Positions 17,310-26,238 of a stretch of 64,000 nt of DNA are shown piece after piece. The DNA is taken from NCBI GenBank assembly GCA_016125255.1, contig WGMD01000021.1, forward strand, positions 87,990-151,989, given 5' to 3'. The stretch's first letter is position 1. Each line of letters opens with the position of its first letter. The notes beneath the pieces were generated by a model. It made no database searches. It was not told where the DNA came from and saw only the letters and a list, made by a program, of their open reading frames with translations. The stretch comes from Planctomycetota bacterium. Its GTDB lineage: Bacteria > Planctomycetota > Phycisphaerae > Phycisphaerales > Zrk34. The translations under genes were made by a program, and so were the position numbers.

Positions 17310-19244
17310 TCACCGGCTGACTTTCGCGCCGCCGACGTTGACGTTGATCTGCGGGCGGACTTCGGCGCGGTCGAGAATGTCGCGGACGCTGCGGGCGATG
17401 CCCTCGGCGTCGATGCCCGCCTCGGCAAGCTGGCCGCCGCGACCGCCCTGATAAATCCAGCGATCGGGAAGGCCGATGCGGTGAATGAGCGACGTGTTGA
17501 GCTTCGCTTCGTGCGCCGCTTCGAGCACGCACGAACCGAACCCGCTCACGAGCGCGTGATCTTCGACCGTCAGAATCGGCGTGCCGGCTTCGATGAGCTT
17601 GGTGATCAGTTCGATGTCGACGGGCTTGGCGAAGCGTGCATCGTACACGGCGACGCTGTACCCCTGCTCGGCGAGCTTCTGACGCGCGACGAGCGCATGA
17701 TTGGCGGGGAACCCGTAGGCGAGGATCGCCAGGTCCGTGCCTTCGGCGATGCAGTGCGCCTTGCCGAGTTTGAACGGCGGGGGATTGTCGTTGATCGAAG
17801 GCGTGGCGACATTGTCGCGCGGGTAACGACAAGCGGAGGGACCGGCGTCGTAGTGGCGCATGAACTCCAGCGCGCCGCGGAGCGTCGGCTCGTCGATCGG
17901 CGCGACCAGCGCCATCTTCGGGAACACGCGCAGGAAGCCGATGTCGCAGAAGCCATGATGCACTGCGCCGTCGCCGCCGACGACGCCCGCGCGGTCCATG
18001 CAGAAACGCACGGGCAAGCCCTGCAGCGCACATTCCTGAAAGACCTGGTCGAACGCGCGCTGCATGAACGTCGAGTAGATCGTGACGAACGGCTTGAGTC
18101 CGGCCTTGGCCATGCCGGCGCACATGTCGGTGGCGTGGCTTTCCGCGATGCCAACGTCGAACGCGCGGTCGGGGAACTTGGGGATCACATGATTGAGACC
18201 GGTCCCGTCGGGCATGCCGGCGGTGACGCAGGTGACTTTCTCATCGCGCTCCATCAGGTCGATCAGCGCCTCGGAGTACGCGGCCGTGAAGCTGCGCCCG
18301 CCCTTCTGCACTTCGACCCGGCAGCCCTCGACGCGGAAGGGCTTGGGCGAATGGAACTGCGTCGGATCGTTGGAGGCGAAGTCAAAGCCCTTGCCCTTGA
18401 TCGTCTTGGTGTGCACGAGCACGGGGCGATCCAGGTCCTTCACTTCATTGAACATCTCGATGAGACCGGCGACATCGTGCCCGTCGATCGGCCCGACGCA
18501 CAGCAGGCCGAAGTGCTCATAAAGATGCTCGTGCGAGATGGCCGCCTTGGTCATCTCACCGAGGCGATGATAGATGCCTTCCAGCACCGACCCGCCGGGG
18601 ATCTGCTTGAGCATTTCATGGGCGCGGTCCTTGATGGACTTGTACGTCGGGTTGAGGCGGACCTTGTCGAAATAAGTGGCGAGGGCTCCCTGCGGCTGCC
18701 CGATGCTCATGCCGTTGTCATTGAGCACGATGAGGAACTGCCGCTTGAGCGTGCCGGCATTGTTGATGCCTTCCATCGCCAACCCGTTGACGATCGACGA
18801 GTCGCCGATGAGCGCGACGGTGCGGCGGTCCGGTTCGCCATTGATCTGATCGCCGCGCGCCATGCCGACGGCCGTCGAGATGGCCGTGCCGGCGTGACCG
18901 ACGCTGAACAGGTCGTATCCGCTCTCGCGCGGCTCGGGGAACCCGGCCATGCCGCCATTCTGGCGCAGCTTGCCGAGCAGGTGCTGGCGACCGGTCAGCA
19001 GTTTGTGCGGATAGCACTGATGACCGACATCAAAGAGGAAGCGGTCATGCCCGAAGTCGAACACATAATGCAGCGCGATCGTCAGTTCGACGACGCCGAG
19101 GTTCGGAGCGAGGTGTCCGCCGGACTTGGAGACCTGATCGCAGATGGCTTGACGGATTTCCCCGGCGAGCTGATCGAGTTGTTCGATTTTGAGCTGTTTG
19201 AGGTCAGCGGGGGATTTGATCGTCGAAAGCAAAGTCTCAGACAT
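17310..19244 (-). CDS. dxs: 1-deoxy-D-xylulose-5-phosphate synthase
   Basis: The 644-residue enzyme joins pyruvate and glyceraldehyde 3-phosphate, with thiamine diphosphate, in the first step of the MEP route to isoprenoids. It has the usual order: thiamine-binding domain (GGHLAPNLGVVELTIALHYV near the start, FDVGHQCYPHKLL), central transketolase domain (YSTFMQRAFDQVFQECALQ and DRAGVVGGDGAVHHG) and C-terminal domain. The GDG of the thiamine motif reads GDS here (LIGDSSIVNGLAMEGINNAG), with Asp kept. The ATG at 19244 has AAGGA upstream and gives the usual N-terminus; a longer frame to 19310 exists. It follows the prenyl synthase gene by 135 bases on the same strand, which puts two isoprenoid steps together. 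Confidence 0.96.
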   Translation of the reverse strand: MSETLLSTIKSPADLKQLKIEQLDQLAGEIRQAICDQVSKSGGHLAPNLGVVELTIALHYVFDFGHDRFLFDVGHQCYPHKLLTGRQHLLGKLRQNGGMAGFPEPRESGYDLFSVGHAGTAISTAVGMARGDQINGEPDRRTVALIGDSSIVNGLAMEGINNAGTLKRQFLIVLNDNGMSIGQPQGALATYFDKVRLNPTYKSIKDRAHEMLKQIPGGSVLEGIYHRLGEMTKAAISHEHLYEHFGLLCVGPIDGHDVAGLIEMFNEVKDLDRPVLVHTKTIKGKGFDFASNDPTQFHSPKPFRVEGCRVEVQKGGRSFTAAYSEALIDLMERDEKVTCVTAGMPDGTGLNHVIPKFPDRAFDVGIAESHATDMCAGMAKAGLKPFVTIYSTFMQRAFDQVFQECALQGLPVRFCMDRAGVVGGDGAVHHGFCDIGFLRVFPKMALVAPIDEPTLRGALEFMRHYDAGPSACRYPRDNVATPSINDNPPPFKLGKAHCIAEGTDLAILAYGFPANHALVARQKLAEQGYSVAVYDARFAKPVDIELITKLIEAGTPILTVEDHALVSGFGSCVLEAAHEAKLNTSLIHRIGLPDRWIYQGGRGGQLAEAGIDAEGIARSVRDILDRAEVRPQINVNVGGAKVSR

Positions 19245-19379
19245 GCGCGGGGTCCTTCGCGGGGGTGGCGATAGCACGGCCGTCAGTGGCTGGCCGTGTG
19301 TTTGATCCATCGGGCGGCCTTGCCCTTGGTGGTTCGGATGGGGGTATGCGGACGCTGCATAATTGCCATTAGGGTATGC

Positions 19380-20240
19380 TTATTTGGTCCTTACGGCAAG
19401 GAAGTCGCACAAATCTCTCAGATGCCCCGCCGCCTCGCCCAGGGGCTCCAAAGCCGCATGCGCCTCGACCCGCAGGGCCTCGACCTGCCGCCGGCTCTCA
19501 TCGAGCCCGAGCACCGCCGGGTAGGTCAGCTTGTCCTGCTCCACGTCTTTCCCAGCCGTCTTGCCCAGTTGTTCGGTCGTCTGCGTCACGTCCAGCACAT
19601 CGTCGACGATCTGGAACATGAGCCCGACCGCGTCGCCGTAGCGTGTCACCGCTTCGAGCTGCTTGCCGTCCGCCCCGCCGCACAGGGCGCCCATGCGCAC
19701 CGACGCCCGGATGAGCGCCCCGGTCTTGTTGCGGTGAATCGTGCGGAGCCGCTCGACCGGCGCGACCGTTTCGTCGAAGTCCGGCAGCGTGTCGTAGACC
19801 TGACCAGCGATCATGGCGTTCGTCCCCGTCGCAAGCTCCGTGCAGATCGCGGCGGCGAGCGAAGCGGGCGAAAGATGCGTGACGATCAACTCGAAGGCCA
19901 GGCCCATCATGGCGTCGCCGGCGAGGATCGCCATCGCTTCGTTGGTGTGCTTGTGCAGCGTCGGTCGGCCGCGCCGCAGGTCGTCATCGTCCATCGCCGG
20001 CAGGTCGTCGTGGATGAGCGAAAAGCAATGGATCATCTCGATCGCCGCCGCGGCGGGCAGACACTGATCGATCGTCCCCCCCACTGCTTCACATCCCCGC
20101 ACCACCAGAATCGGCCTCATCCGCTTGCCCGGCCCAAGCAGCGAGTACGACATCGCCGCCACCAGATTCCGCGGAAGCGCCTTCTGCGCCGCCATGTAGT
20201 CGGCCATATACGCTTCGACCCGCGCCGCCGGAGCGGTCAT
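19380..20240 (-). CDS. ispA: Geranyl/farnesyl diphosphate synthase, polyprenyl synthetase family
   Basis: The 286-residue protein is a short-chain trans-prenyltransferase that condenses dimethylallyl and isopentenyl diphosphates to farnesyl (or geranylgeranyl) diphosphate. The first Asp-rich motif is HDDLPAMDDDDLRRG and the second is QIVDDVLDVTQTTEQLGKT; both are intact. LLGPGKRMRPILV near the N-terminus binds the diphosphate. I chose the ATG at 20240 (MTAPAARVEA), which gives the normal length; the frame is open to 20510 but the added part is not family-like. Chain length cannot be fixed by eye. It is encoded upstream of dxs. Confidence 0.9.
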   Translation of the reverse strand: MTAPAARVEAYMADYMAAQKALPRNLVAAMSYSLLGPGKRMRPILVVRGCEAVGGTIDQCLPAAAAIEMIHCFSLIHDDLPAMDDDDLRRGRPTLHKHTNEAMAILAGDAMMGLAFELIVTHLSPASLAAAICTELATGTNAMIAGQVYDTLPDFDETVAPVERLRTIHRNKTGALIRASVRMGALCGGADGKQLEAVTRYGDAVGLMFQIVDDVLDVTQTTEQLGKTAGKDVEQDKLTYPAVLGLDESRRQVEALRVEAHAALEPLGEAAGHLRDLCDFLAVRTK

Positions 20241-20418
20241 GTCGTTACTCTTCGTCTTCGTCACCACGAGCGCATCCCTGTTCAAGTTCACGTCCAACCG
20301 CCGCCGCGCCCCCCCCCGCCGCTTGCGGCCTGGCATCCCCAATCGGGCTTCAAGTATAGACCATCCCCCTCGCTCACGCACCCGCCCCCCGCTATGCTCA
20401 TCGCACCGGAGTCCACCC

Positions 20419-21060
20419 ATGCTGCCCTGGCCCGAGTACCTTAAGTTCCTCATCTCCGTGCTCGTCATCATCGACCCGCCCGGCGTGGTCCCCATGTTCC
20501 TTTCCGCCACCGCTGATCAAAACCGCATCCAGCGCCGACGCACCGCTCGCGTCGCCGCCATGTCCGTCGCACTCATCCTCATCGTCGTCGCCATCGGCGG
20601 CGGCCCCGTCCTCGAATACCTGGGCATCCGCATCGCCGCCTTCCGCATCGCCGGCGGCATCCTGCTCCTGCTCATGGGCATCTCCATGCTGCATGCCCGC
20701 GTCTCCCCCGCTGTCCAGACACCCGAGGAAGCACGCGAAGCTGAACTCGCCGACGACGTCGCCGTCGTCCCCCTCGCCATCCCACTCCTCGCCGGCCCCG
20801 GCGCCATCAGCGCCGTCGTCATCTACTCCCTCCGCGAGCAGACTTGGATGCACATCGCCGTCATCTGCGGCGTGCTCGTCATCGTCGCGATCATCACCTG
20901 GCTCGTCCTCCGTCTCGCCACCGCCATCGAACCGATGATCTCCCGCACCGGTCTCAAAGTCGTCACCCGACTCTTCGGCCTGATCCTCGCCGCCATCGCC
21001 GTCGAGTTCATGGTCCAAGGCCTCCTCGAAGTCTTCCCCGCACTCGGCTCACCGCCTTGA
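20419..21060 (+). CDS. MarC-family integral membrane protein
   Basis: The 213-residue protein has six hydrophobic segments and the family signatures LISVLVIIDPPGVVPMFLS near the N-terminus, RIAGGILLLLMGISML in the middle and AIPLLAGPGAISAVV. MarC (UPF0056) proteins sit in the inner membrane; despite the name, no role in antibiotic resistance is proven and transport is only suspected. The start at 20419 (MLPWPEYLKF) gives the normal family length. It is divergent from the ispA-like gene, with 178 bases between the two starts. Confidence 0.9.
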   Translation: MLPWPEYLKFLISVLVIIDPPGVVPMFLSATADQNRIQRRRTARVAAMSVALILIVVAIGGGPVLEYLGIRIAAFRIAGGILLLLMGISMLHARVSPAVQTPEEAREAELADDVAVVPLAIPLLAGPGAISAVVIYSLREQTWMHIAVICGVLVIVAIITWLVLRLATAIEPMISRTGLKVVTRLFGLILAAIAVEFMVQGLLEVFPALGSPP

Positions 21061-21066
21061 TCCCTC

Positions 21067-21130
21067 AAATGGAAAATGGAAACTGGAAAATCGTGTTCAT
21101 TTTCCATTTTCCATTTCCCGTTTTCCATTT
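21067..21130. repeat. Intergenic hairpin repeat, TGGAAAATGGAAA type
   Basis: AAATGGAAAATGGAAA (21067-21082) and further TGGAAAA words face TTTTCCATTTTCCATTT (from about 21100) and a second TTTTCCATTT ending at 21130. The two sides can fold on each other. Translated, it gives MENGKWKMEN, a false peptide that I remember from many bacterial genomes, so it is probably a dispersed repeat. It follows the marC stop codon and could also end its transcript. Confidence 0.55.
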
Positions 21131-21186
21131 ATCATGAAGAAGTTCACCCGCCGTGTGCCTCTCCGCGCCTTTTTCAGGAGCCCCCG

Positions 21187-21882
21187 ATGTCCAAGCAATC
21201 CTTCCTCCTCCCCCTCCTTCTTTTGACCTGCACGGTCTTTGCCGCCGACACCGTCACGCCCTTCAACGGCAAAGACCTGGCCGGCTGGACCGGCCGCGGC
21301 AAAGATGGCGCGACCGGCGGATGGACCGTCGGGGCCGCACGCGTCTCCCCCGATCACCCCGACCAGCTTGTCGCCGACGCCGGGGGCGATCAACTCATCA
21401 ACATCAGCGCCGGGCATGGCAAGAGCGTCGACCTCTTCACCCAACAGAAATTCGGCGACGTCACCGTCGAACTCGAACTGATGGTCCCCAAGGGCTCCAA
21501 CTCCGGCGTCTACCTCATGGGTGAATACGAAGTGCAGGTTCTCGACTCGTATGGCAAGGACGACTCCGCCGGCAAGGGCGACCTCGGTGCGATCTACAAC
21601 GTGCAGGCCCCGACGAGCCCGCACTACAAAAAGCCCGGCGAATGGCAGACGCTCAAGATCGAATTCCTCGCCCCTCGCTTCGACACCGCCGGCAAGAAGA
21701 TCGCCAACGCCAAATTCACCCGCGTCGAACTCAACGGCTCCGTCATCCAGACCAACGTCGAAGCCCCCCACCCCACCGGCTCCCAGCTCTCCAACACAGA
21801 AACCCCCACCGGCCCCCTCATGTTTCAGGGCGACCACGGCGCCGTCGCCTACCGCAATATCAAAATCACCCCCGCCGACTAA
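21187..21882 (+). CDS. Secreted DUF1080 (3-keto-disaccharide hydrolase-like) protein
   Basis: This 231-residue protein has a signal peptide (MSKQSFLLPLLLLTCTVFAA) and one DUF1080 domain, a jelly-roll fold of the LamG/concanavalin type. The family opening FNGKDLAGWTGRG and the middle GVYLMGEYEVQVLDSYGK are clear, as is the end LMFQGDHGAVAYRNIKI. Members include lyases or hydrolases acting on 3-keto-glycosides; others may only bind sugar. The ATG at 21187 has AGGAG upstream. It is a free-standing copy, not fused to other domains, and would act in the periplasm or outside the cell. Confidence 0.88.
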   Translation: MSKQSFLLPLLLLTCTVFAADTVTPFNGKDLAGWTGRGKDGATGGWTVGAARVSPDHPDQLVADAGGDQLINISAGHGKSVDLFTQQKFGDVTVELELMVPKGSNSGVYLMGEYEVQVLDSYGKDDSAGKGDLGAIYNVQAPTSPHYKKPGEWQTLKIEFLAPRFDTAGKKIANAKFTRVELNGSVIQTNVEAPHPTGSQLSNTETPTGPLMFQGDHGAVAYRNIKITPAD

Positions 21883-21907
21883 GACACACCGCCGCGGAGA
21901 TTTCGTC

Positions 21908-22207
21908 ATGGCCGATGCTGATCTATCCATCGGTTCCTCCGCACGTCCGAGCGGCTGGCGCATCCTCGGGTTCGGCAAACATCCGCAGATGGCCGCCGCC
22001 GTGGAAGCCGAGCTGCGCGCGGTCGGCATCAACGCGACGAACTTCGCGCTGACCAATGATCAAGCCGGCGACGCCCGCCTTGTCGCCGCGCTCAAGCAAG
22101 CCGACTACGACGGCGTCGCCATCGAGCGCGTCCTTGGACACACCACCTCCCGCCACCGACCCGTCCTGAACCTCAACGGAAAATCGGAACCCGAAAGCGC
22201 CCGGTGA
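21908..22207 (+). CDS. Small conserved hypothetical protein
   Basis: This 99-residue frame starts at an ATG 26 bases after the DUF1080 gene, with GGAG upstream. It opens MADADLSIGSSARPSGWRIL and continues GFGKHPQMAAAVEAELRAVG and NDQAGDARLVAALKQADYDG, which reads as an alternating alpha/beta fold of response-regulator or nucleotide-binding size. I have a faint memory of similar short proteins in actinobacteria. It has no signal peptide. The C-terminal 25 residues look less ordered and could mark a frameshift or a short natural end. Function is unknown. Confidence 0.6.
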   Translation: MADADLSIGSSARPSGWRILGFGKHPQMAAAVEAELRAVGINATNFALTNDQAGDARLVAALKQADYDGVAIERVLGHTTSRHRPVLNLNGKSEPESAR

Positions 22208-22452
22208 GAATGCGGATTCGTTTTCCGTGACCCCGGCAAACGCGCACCCCCATCGCCGGCGCCCCGGGCGTCGAGGCCTTGGGCATGGCCTTGCGCGGCG
22301 CCCCTTCGGATATGATCCAAGGCCGTTGGACGAGGGGTCCAGGTCGGGCGGAAGACTGGGGAGCGGATCCATGCGGAAAAAATATTCGGAAAATGTGGAA
22401 TTGGATGTTGAATGATGGTCGAGTGATGTGCGTAATGAGGTGGAGTTCACTC

Positions 22453-22977
22453 ATGGCGATCAGCGGTCCTGAGATTGTTCGCGAGATATCCCGGTTGAGG
22501 CCGAATCTGCTGGCCTATGCGGTTTCGATTGTGGGGGATGAGCATCTGGGCGACGATCTGCTGCAGGACGTTCTGGTGTCCGCGTACGAAAAACGCGAGA
22601 CGATCGCCGACGTCGATCATTTTGCCGGTTGGGTCCGCGTGGCGGTGCGGCACGCCGCGCTGAATGCGATCCGCAATCGCCGCAATAAGCCCACGCTGGA
22701 TCCGAGCGTGATCGACATGATGGACGCTCATTGGGACAAGTACGACAAGGTCGATCATTCGTCGACCGTGGAGGCGCTGCGTCGGTGCATCGGCGAGCTG
22801 TCGGAGTATTCGCAGGAGATCGTCCGTCTGCGCTATACGGAAGGCCTGATGGGGCAGAATCTGGCGGATCGCCTCAGCCGTAAATTGCCCGCGGTTTATG
22901 CGGCCCTGACGCGGACGCACAAGGCGCTGGCCGAGTGCGTGCGGCGGCGGATTGCCGATAAGGGGGCGACATTGTGA
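22453..22977 (+). CDS. ECF sigma factor of cassette A
   Basis: The 174-residue protein is a sigma-70 family extracytoplasmic-function factor of the kind common in planctomycetes. Region 2 is visible as LAYAVSIVGDEHLGDDLLQD and region 4 as IVRLRYTEGLMGQNLADRLS. It should direct RNA polymerase to the promoters of its own cassette. The ATG at 22453 follows an AGGTGGAG ribosome site. Its GCGACATTGTGA end overlaps the GTG start of the next gene, whose product is the likely membrane-held controller. It closely resembles the sigma factor at 57974-58501. The 245 bases upstream carry no gene. Confidence 0.9.
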   Translation: MAISGPEIVREISRLRPNLLAYAVSIVGDEHLGDDLLQDVLVSAYEKRETIADVDHFAGWVRVAVRHAALNAIRNRRNKPTLDPSVIDMMDAHWDKYDKVDHSSTVEALRRCIGELSEYSQEIVRLRYTEGLMGQNLADRLSRKLPAVYAALTRTHKALAECVRRRIADKGATL

Positions 22978-24506
22978 GGGAGCAGGCGGCAATCCAGCGT
23001 TCGATCTGCGATATGGACAACGACCGTTTCCTCGCCGCGGTATTGTCGTACCACGATGGCCTGGCCACCGAGGCCGAGGTCAGCATGCTGTCCGACACGC
23101 TCAGCGCCGATCCGTCGATGCGTGACGTGTTCGCTTCGATCCTGATTCATATCCGTCAGGTTCAGGAAGCCGGCGCCTCGCCGAATATCGCGCCGAGTCG
23201 GACCCGAGGGAAAGTCGTCGCCGCGCGTCCGCGCGATCATCGCCTTGGTTCAATCGGCAAGTCGAACCCCGGCATGGCGTGGACGCGCATCGCCATCGCC
23301 GCCGCGGTTCTGCTCGTCGGCGCGGTTGTCGCGGTCTACGTGCTTAGCACGAATCGGCCGGCGAAGCCGACCCGTGACTGGTCCGCCGTCCGCACATCGC
23401 CCTCGATCGCCACATTGACCGACCTGTCCGACAATGCGACGTTCGGCGAATCGACGGCAGATGGCGAAGCGATGCGACTGGGCAAGGATCTGTCGGCCGG
23501 TCCGATCAATCTGGTTTCCGGCAAGGCGCAGATCATGTTCGCCTCCACGGCCGTGGTCGAGATCACCGGGCCAAGCACATTCGAAATGACCGGACGGAAT
23601 CATGGCAAACTGAGCATGGGCACACTCAATGCCTACGTCCCCGCGGCCGCGCACGGGTTCACCGTCGAGCTTCCGAGCGGCGTCCGGATCATCGACCTCG
23701 GCACGGCGTTCGAACTTCGGGTCGGGGCATCGGGCGGTGCGCGACTCTTCGTGCGTCAGGGACAGGTGTCTGCGACGAATGCATCCGGCGCGCCTGTCAC
23801 CGTAGGCGCGGGATATGGCGTTGCTTTCGATGCTGCGGGCCGGCGGGTCGACAGCGATTCGGATCCATGGCTGCGACGGCGTCTGGCGATCGCGGCCTTG
23901 CATCGCGATCCGTCGATGGTCCGGTTCATTGATCCGGAATCGGGCGCGTCGCAGGACGGCGTGGTGGTCGTGCGCGAAGGCACGGATGATGCCGCGTTGA
24001 AGTTTGACGGAAGCGGCGCGCAAGTGATGTTGACGGACCTGGGTGTGAAGGGATCGTTGACGATTGCCGCGTGGATCAAGCCGGCGCGGGTAGATTCAGA
24101 GTTTTCGGCGATCGTGATGACGCCCCATTGGTTGCCCGGCGGCGTTCATTTTCAGCTTCACAACGATCAGCTCAAGGTCAACCTGCATGATCAGGTCGAA
24201 CTGGCGGCGAAGACGCCGATCATCGCGGGACGTTGGCAATACGTCGCGGCGGTGATCGACATGGCGGCGCGTCGCGTTCGGCTGTTCATCGACGGGCGCC
24301 CGGCTGGTGAAGCGGACATTGCCCAGTCCATCGCGCCGGACATGGACAAGGCCAGCGTGGGTGTATGGGTTTCAGATGTCCAAAACGGCTCACCGGTGAT
24401 CAATCGTCCCTACACCGGAGAGATGAACGACGTGGCGATCTTCGACAGAGCGTTGAGTGATACTGAAATCACCGAGTTCTATCAGGCCACAAATCCGCTT
24501 CCGTGA
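22974..24506 (+). CDS. FecR-like membrane regulator with a C-terminal LamG domain
   Basis: This 510-residue protein has an N-terminal cytoplasmic part (about 1-100) with DNDRFLAAVLSYHDGLATEA, one membrane helix (about 104-124), an outside FecR-like domain (about 160-290; LSAGPINLVSGKAQIMF, IIDLGTAFELRVG) and a LamG/concanavalin-type domain (about 341-505; GSLTIAAWIKPARVDSEFSA, LFIDGRPAGEADI). FecR proteins pass an outside signal to an ECF sigma factor. Here the LamG domain may sense a glycan. The GTG start at 22974 overlaps the sigma gene by 4 bases; an ATG at 23013 is an alternative. The final LamG unit also resembles that of the next gene. Confidence 0.85.
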   Translation: MREQAAIQRSICDMDNDRFLAAVLSYHDGLATEAEVSMLSDTLSADPSMRDVFASILIHIRQVQEAGASPNIAPSRTRGKVVAARPRDHRLGSIGKSNPGMAWTRIAIAAAVLLVGAVVAVYVLSTNRPAKPTRDWSAVRTSPSIATLTDLSDNATFGESTADGEAMRLGKDLSAGPINLVSGKAQIMFASTAVVEITGPSTFEMTGRNHGKLSMGTLNAYVPAAAHGFTVELPSGVRIIDLGTAFELRVGASGGARLFVRQGQVSATNASGAPVTVGAGYGVAFDAAGRRVDSDSDPWLRRRLAIAALHRDPSMVRFIDPESGASQDGVVVVREGTDDAALKFDGSGAQVMLTDLGVKGSLTIAAWIKPARVDSEFSAIVMTPHWLPGGVHFQLHNDQLKVNLHDQVELAAKTPIIAGRWQYVAAVIDMAARRVRLFIDGRPAGEADIAQSIAPDMDKASVGVWVSDVQNGSPVINRPYTGEMNDVAIFDRALSDTEITEFYQATNPLP

Positions 24507-24540
24507 GCGGGCACACACCCTTTACTTTCGAGGAACTGAC

Positions 24541-25341
24541 ATGAGAAACGAGAATGCGTCAAAAGTGATCTGGACCCTGACGGCCGCCCTGTGCCTGTCG
24601 ATCGGCGCCACCGCCCATGCGGCGGTGACCGACCTGGCCGTGTATCACCTGACGGGAACAGCCGGCGACCCGGCGGGGTTGCCGGTGGACAGTTCGGGCA
24701 ACGGCAACGACTTCGCCGGCGGCACCGTCCCGCCGGCACCGGTCTATTCAGGCGACGTGCCGGTCGGCACCGGAGGCGGCACATCGGTAAGTTTCCCCAC
24801 CGGCCCGTCGGGCTTCTACTTCACCACCGCCGCGTTCCCGGAGGACAACTTCGGTTTCGAAGTCTGGGCGAAGACCACGCAGGCCGCCGCGGATGGACAC
24901 CTGCTGGGCAACTCCTCCAACGCGTCGGGCATCGAAGTCGGCACGACCGGCAATAACTTCTACGCCGCGATCTCCAGCGTCGCCTTTGTCGCGCAGGTTC
25001 CGATTGTGGACAATGTCTGGACGCACCTTGCGCTGGTCCGCGACAACGGCACGACCAGCTTCTACATCAACGGTGTGTTCATTGCTTCCAGCGCGCTGGC
25101 CCCGATCCCGCTGCCGAATTCTGGTCCTCCATTCCCAATCGGCGCCAACGCTCACTTCGGCGTCGATGCGGGCGGATCGAGCGGATACGAAGGTCTGGCC
25201 GACGAGGCGCATTTCTTCACATTCGATCCCGGTGCTTTTGAAGTCGGCGACTTGTCCTTCTTCGCCGCCCCCGCGCCGGCGGCGCTTCCCTCCGGCCTTG
25301 TGCTGATGAGCATGCTCGCAGGCCGTCGGCGTCGCGCCTGA
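24541..25341 (+). CDS. LamG-domain exported protein with a PEP-CTERM-like tail
   Basis: The 266-residue protein has a signal peptide (about residues 8-28, LTAALCLSIGATAHA), a LamG/concanavalin-like domain (about 85-235; NFGFEVWAKTTQAA, DNVWTHLALVRDNGTTSFYI) and a C-terminal PAPAALPSGLVLMSMLAG followed by RRRRA. That end matches the three-part design of PEP-CTERM tails: proline-rich motif, hydrophobic stretch, basic cluster. Such proteins are cut by an exosortase and moved to the outer surface. The start is the ATG at 24541 with GAGGAAC upstream. It is 34 bases after the FecR gene, in the same direction. Confidence 0.8.
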   Translation: MRNENASKVIWTLTAALCLSIGATAHAAVTDLAVYHLTGTAGDPAGLPVDSSGNGNDFAGGTVPPAPVYSGDVPVGTGGGTSVSFPTGPSGFYFTTAAFPEDNFGFEVWAKTTQAAADGHLLGNSSNASGIEVGTTGNNFYAAISSVAFVAQVPIVDNVWTHLALVRDNGTTSFYINGVFIASSALAPIPLPNSGPPFPIGANAHFGVDAGGSSGYEGLADEAHFFTFDPGAFEVGDLSFFAAPAPAALPSGLVLMSMLAGRRRRA

Positions 25342-25427
25342 ACCGTCATGACTGTCGCGATGGCGCGGCGAGAGCCGTGCCGTCGCCTTGATCGACTTGG
25401 CAATACCCCAACGCTGAAAGCTGCTTC

Positions 25428-26216
25428 ATGCGTCGAAACGCATTCACTTTGATCGAACTGCTCGTCGTCGTGAGCATCATCGCCATGCTCATCGCGATCC
25501 TGCTGCCCTCGTTCGACAAGGCGCGTGAGACGGCGCGCCGGGCAGTGTGCCTGAGCAATCTGCATCAACAGCATGTGGGAACGATGGCGTTCGGCGTGGA
25601 CAACAAGGGCGTGCTGCCGCCGGACCCGCATCTGTACTGGGGTCCGGGCATCGGCGGCGGGGCGCTGATGATGGTGCCCGCTGTCTACGACAAGCAGCCG
25701 TACGGACACTACTCGAGCCAAGGCATCCTGATGCGGCGCAACTATCTGCCCATCAACGGACGCATCCTCTACTGCCCGAGTTTCCGCTACCCCGACATGC
25801 AATTGGAAACATGGACCGGCGCCTTGGGCGTCGGATTCCAGGCGGGCCTGACCACCGGCGGGGGCTGGTGGCCGGACCCGGCGAAAATTCCCGCCGGTCA
25901 GGACTGGCTCAAGTGCGCGTACATCTATCGCAACAACGCGTTCGCGCCGACCGGCTCGTGGCAGCCGCTGTCGATGACCAGCAAGGGCGCCGAGCCGATG
26001 ATCGCCGACCATTTCAATTTCATTCCCGCGATCATCTCCGAATACCAGCACGGCGGTAAGGACTACATGACCATCAACATCGGCGGCTCCGGCTACGCCG
26101 TCCATGACGAGTATTACGAAATCCGCGACCAGCGGGGCGGCGCGACCTACAACGTCAACGCCGATCAGCTTGTCACCGACGCGGTTTGGGAAAACTACTT
26201 CAAGAACCCCCGCTGA
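25428..26216 (+). CDS. Type II pseudopilin-like protein of cassette A
   Basis: The 262-residue protein begins [18 protein letters not shown], a textbook prepilin leader: a short basic part, then the Phe-Thr-Leu-Ile-Glu cut and methylation site and a hydrophobic helix. The remaining globular part (about 35-262) has two cysteines (VCLSN, LYCPSF) and a tail with [17 protein letters not shown], typical of the planctomycete prepilin group related to DUF1559. These are thought to build a type II secretion-like pseudopilus or surface fibre. It precedes the PSD1 gene by 22 bases. No secretion motor genes are nearby. Confidence 0.88.
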   Translation: MRRNAFTLIELLVVVSIIAMLIAILLPSFDKARETARRAVCLSNLHQQHVGTMAFGVDNKGVLPPDPHLYWGPGIGGGALMMVPAVYDKQPYGHYSSQGILMRRNYLPINGRILYCPSFRYPDMQLETWTGALGVGFQAGLTTGGGWWPDPAKIPAGQDWLKCAYIYRNNAFAPTGSWQPLSMTSKGAEPMIADHFNFIPAIISEYQHGGKDYMTINIGGSGYAVHDEYYEIRDQRGGATYNVNADQLVTDAVWENYFKNPR

Positions 26217-26238
26217 CCGCAAACGAGAGCATTTATCC

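Noticed and set aside
17268..19274. A plus-strand open frame of 668 residues opposite dxs
   Set aside because: Dxs is certain on the minus strand, and this shadow has no domain.
20239..20418. A 60-residue N-terminal extension of MarC
   Set aside because: The extra part has many Arg and Pro and overlaps the ispA-like start; MLPWPEYLKF at 20419 is the normal family start.
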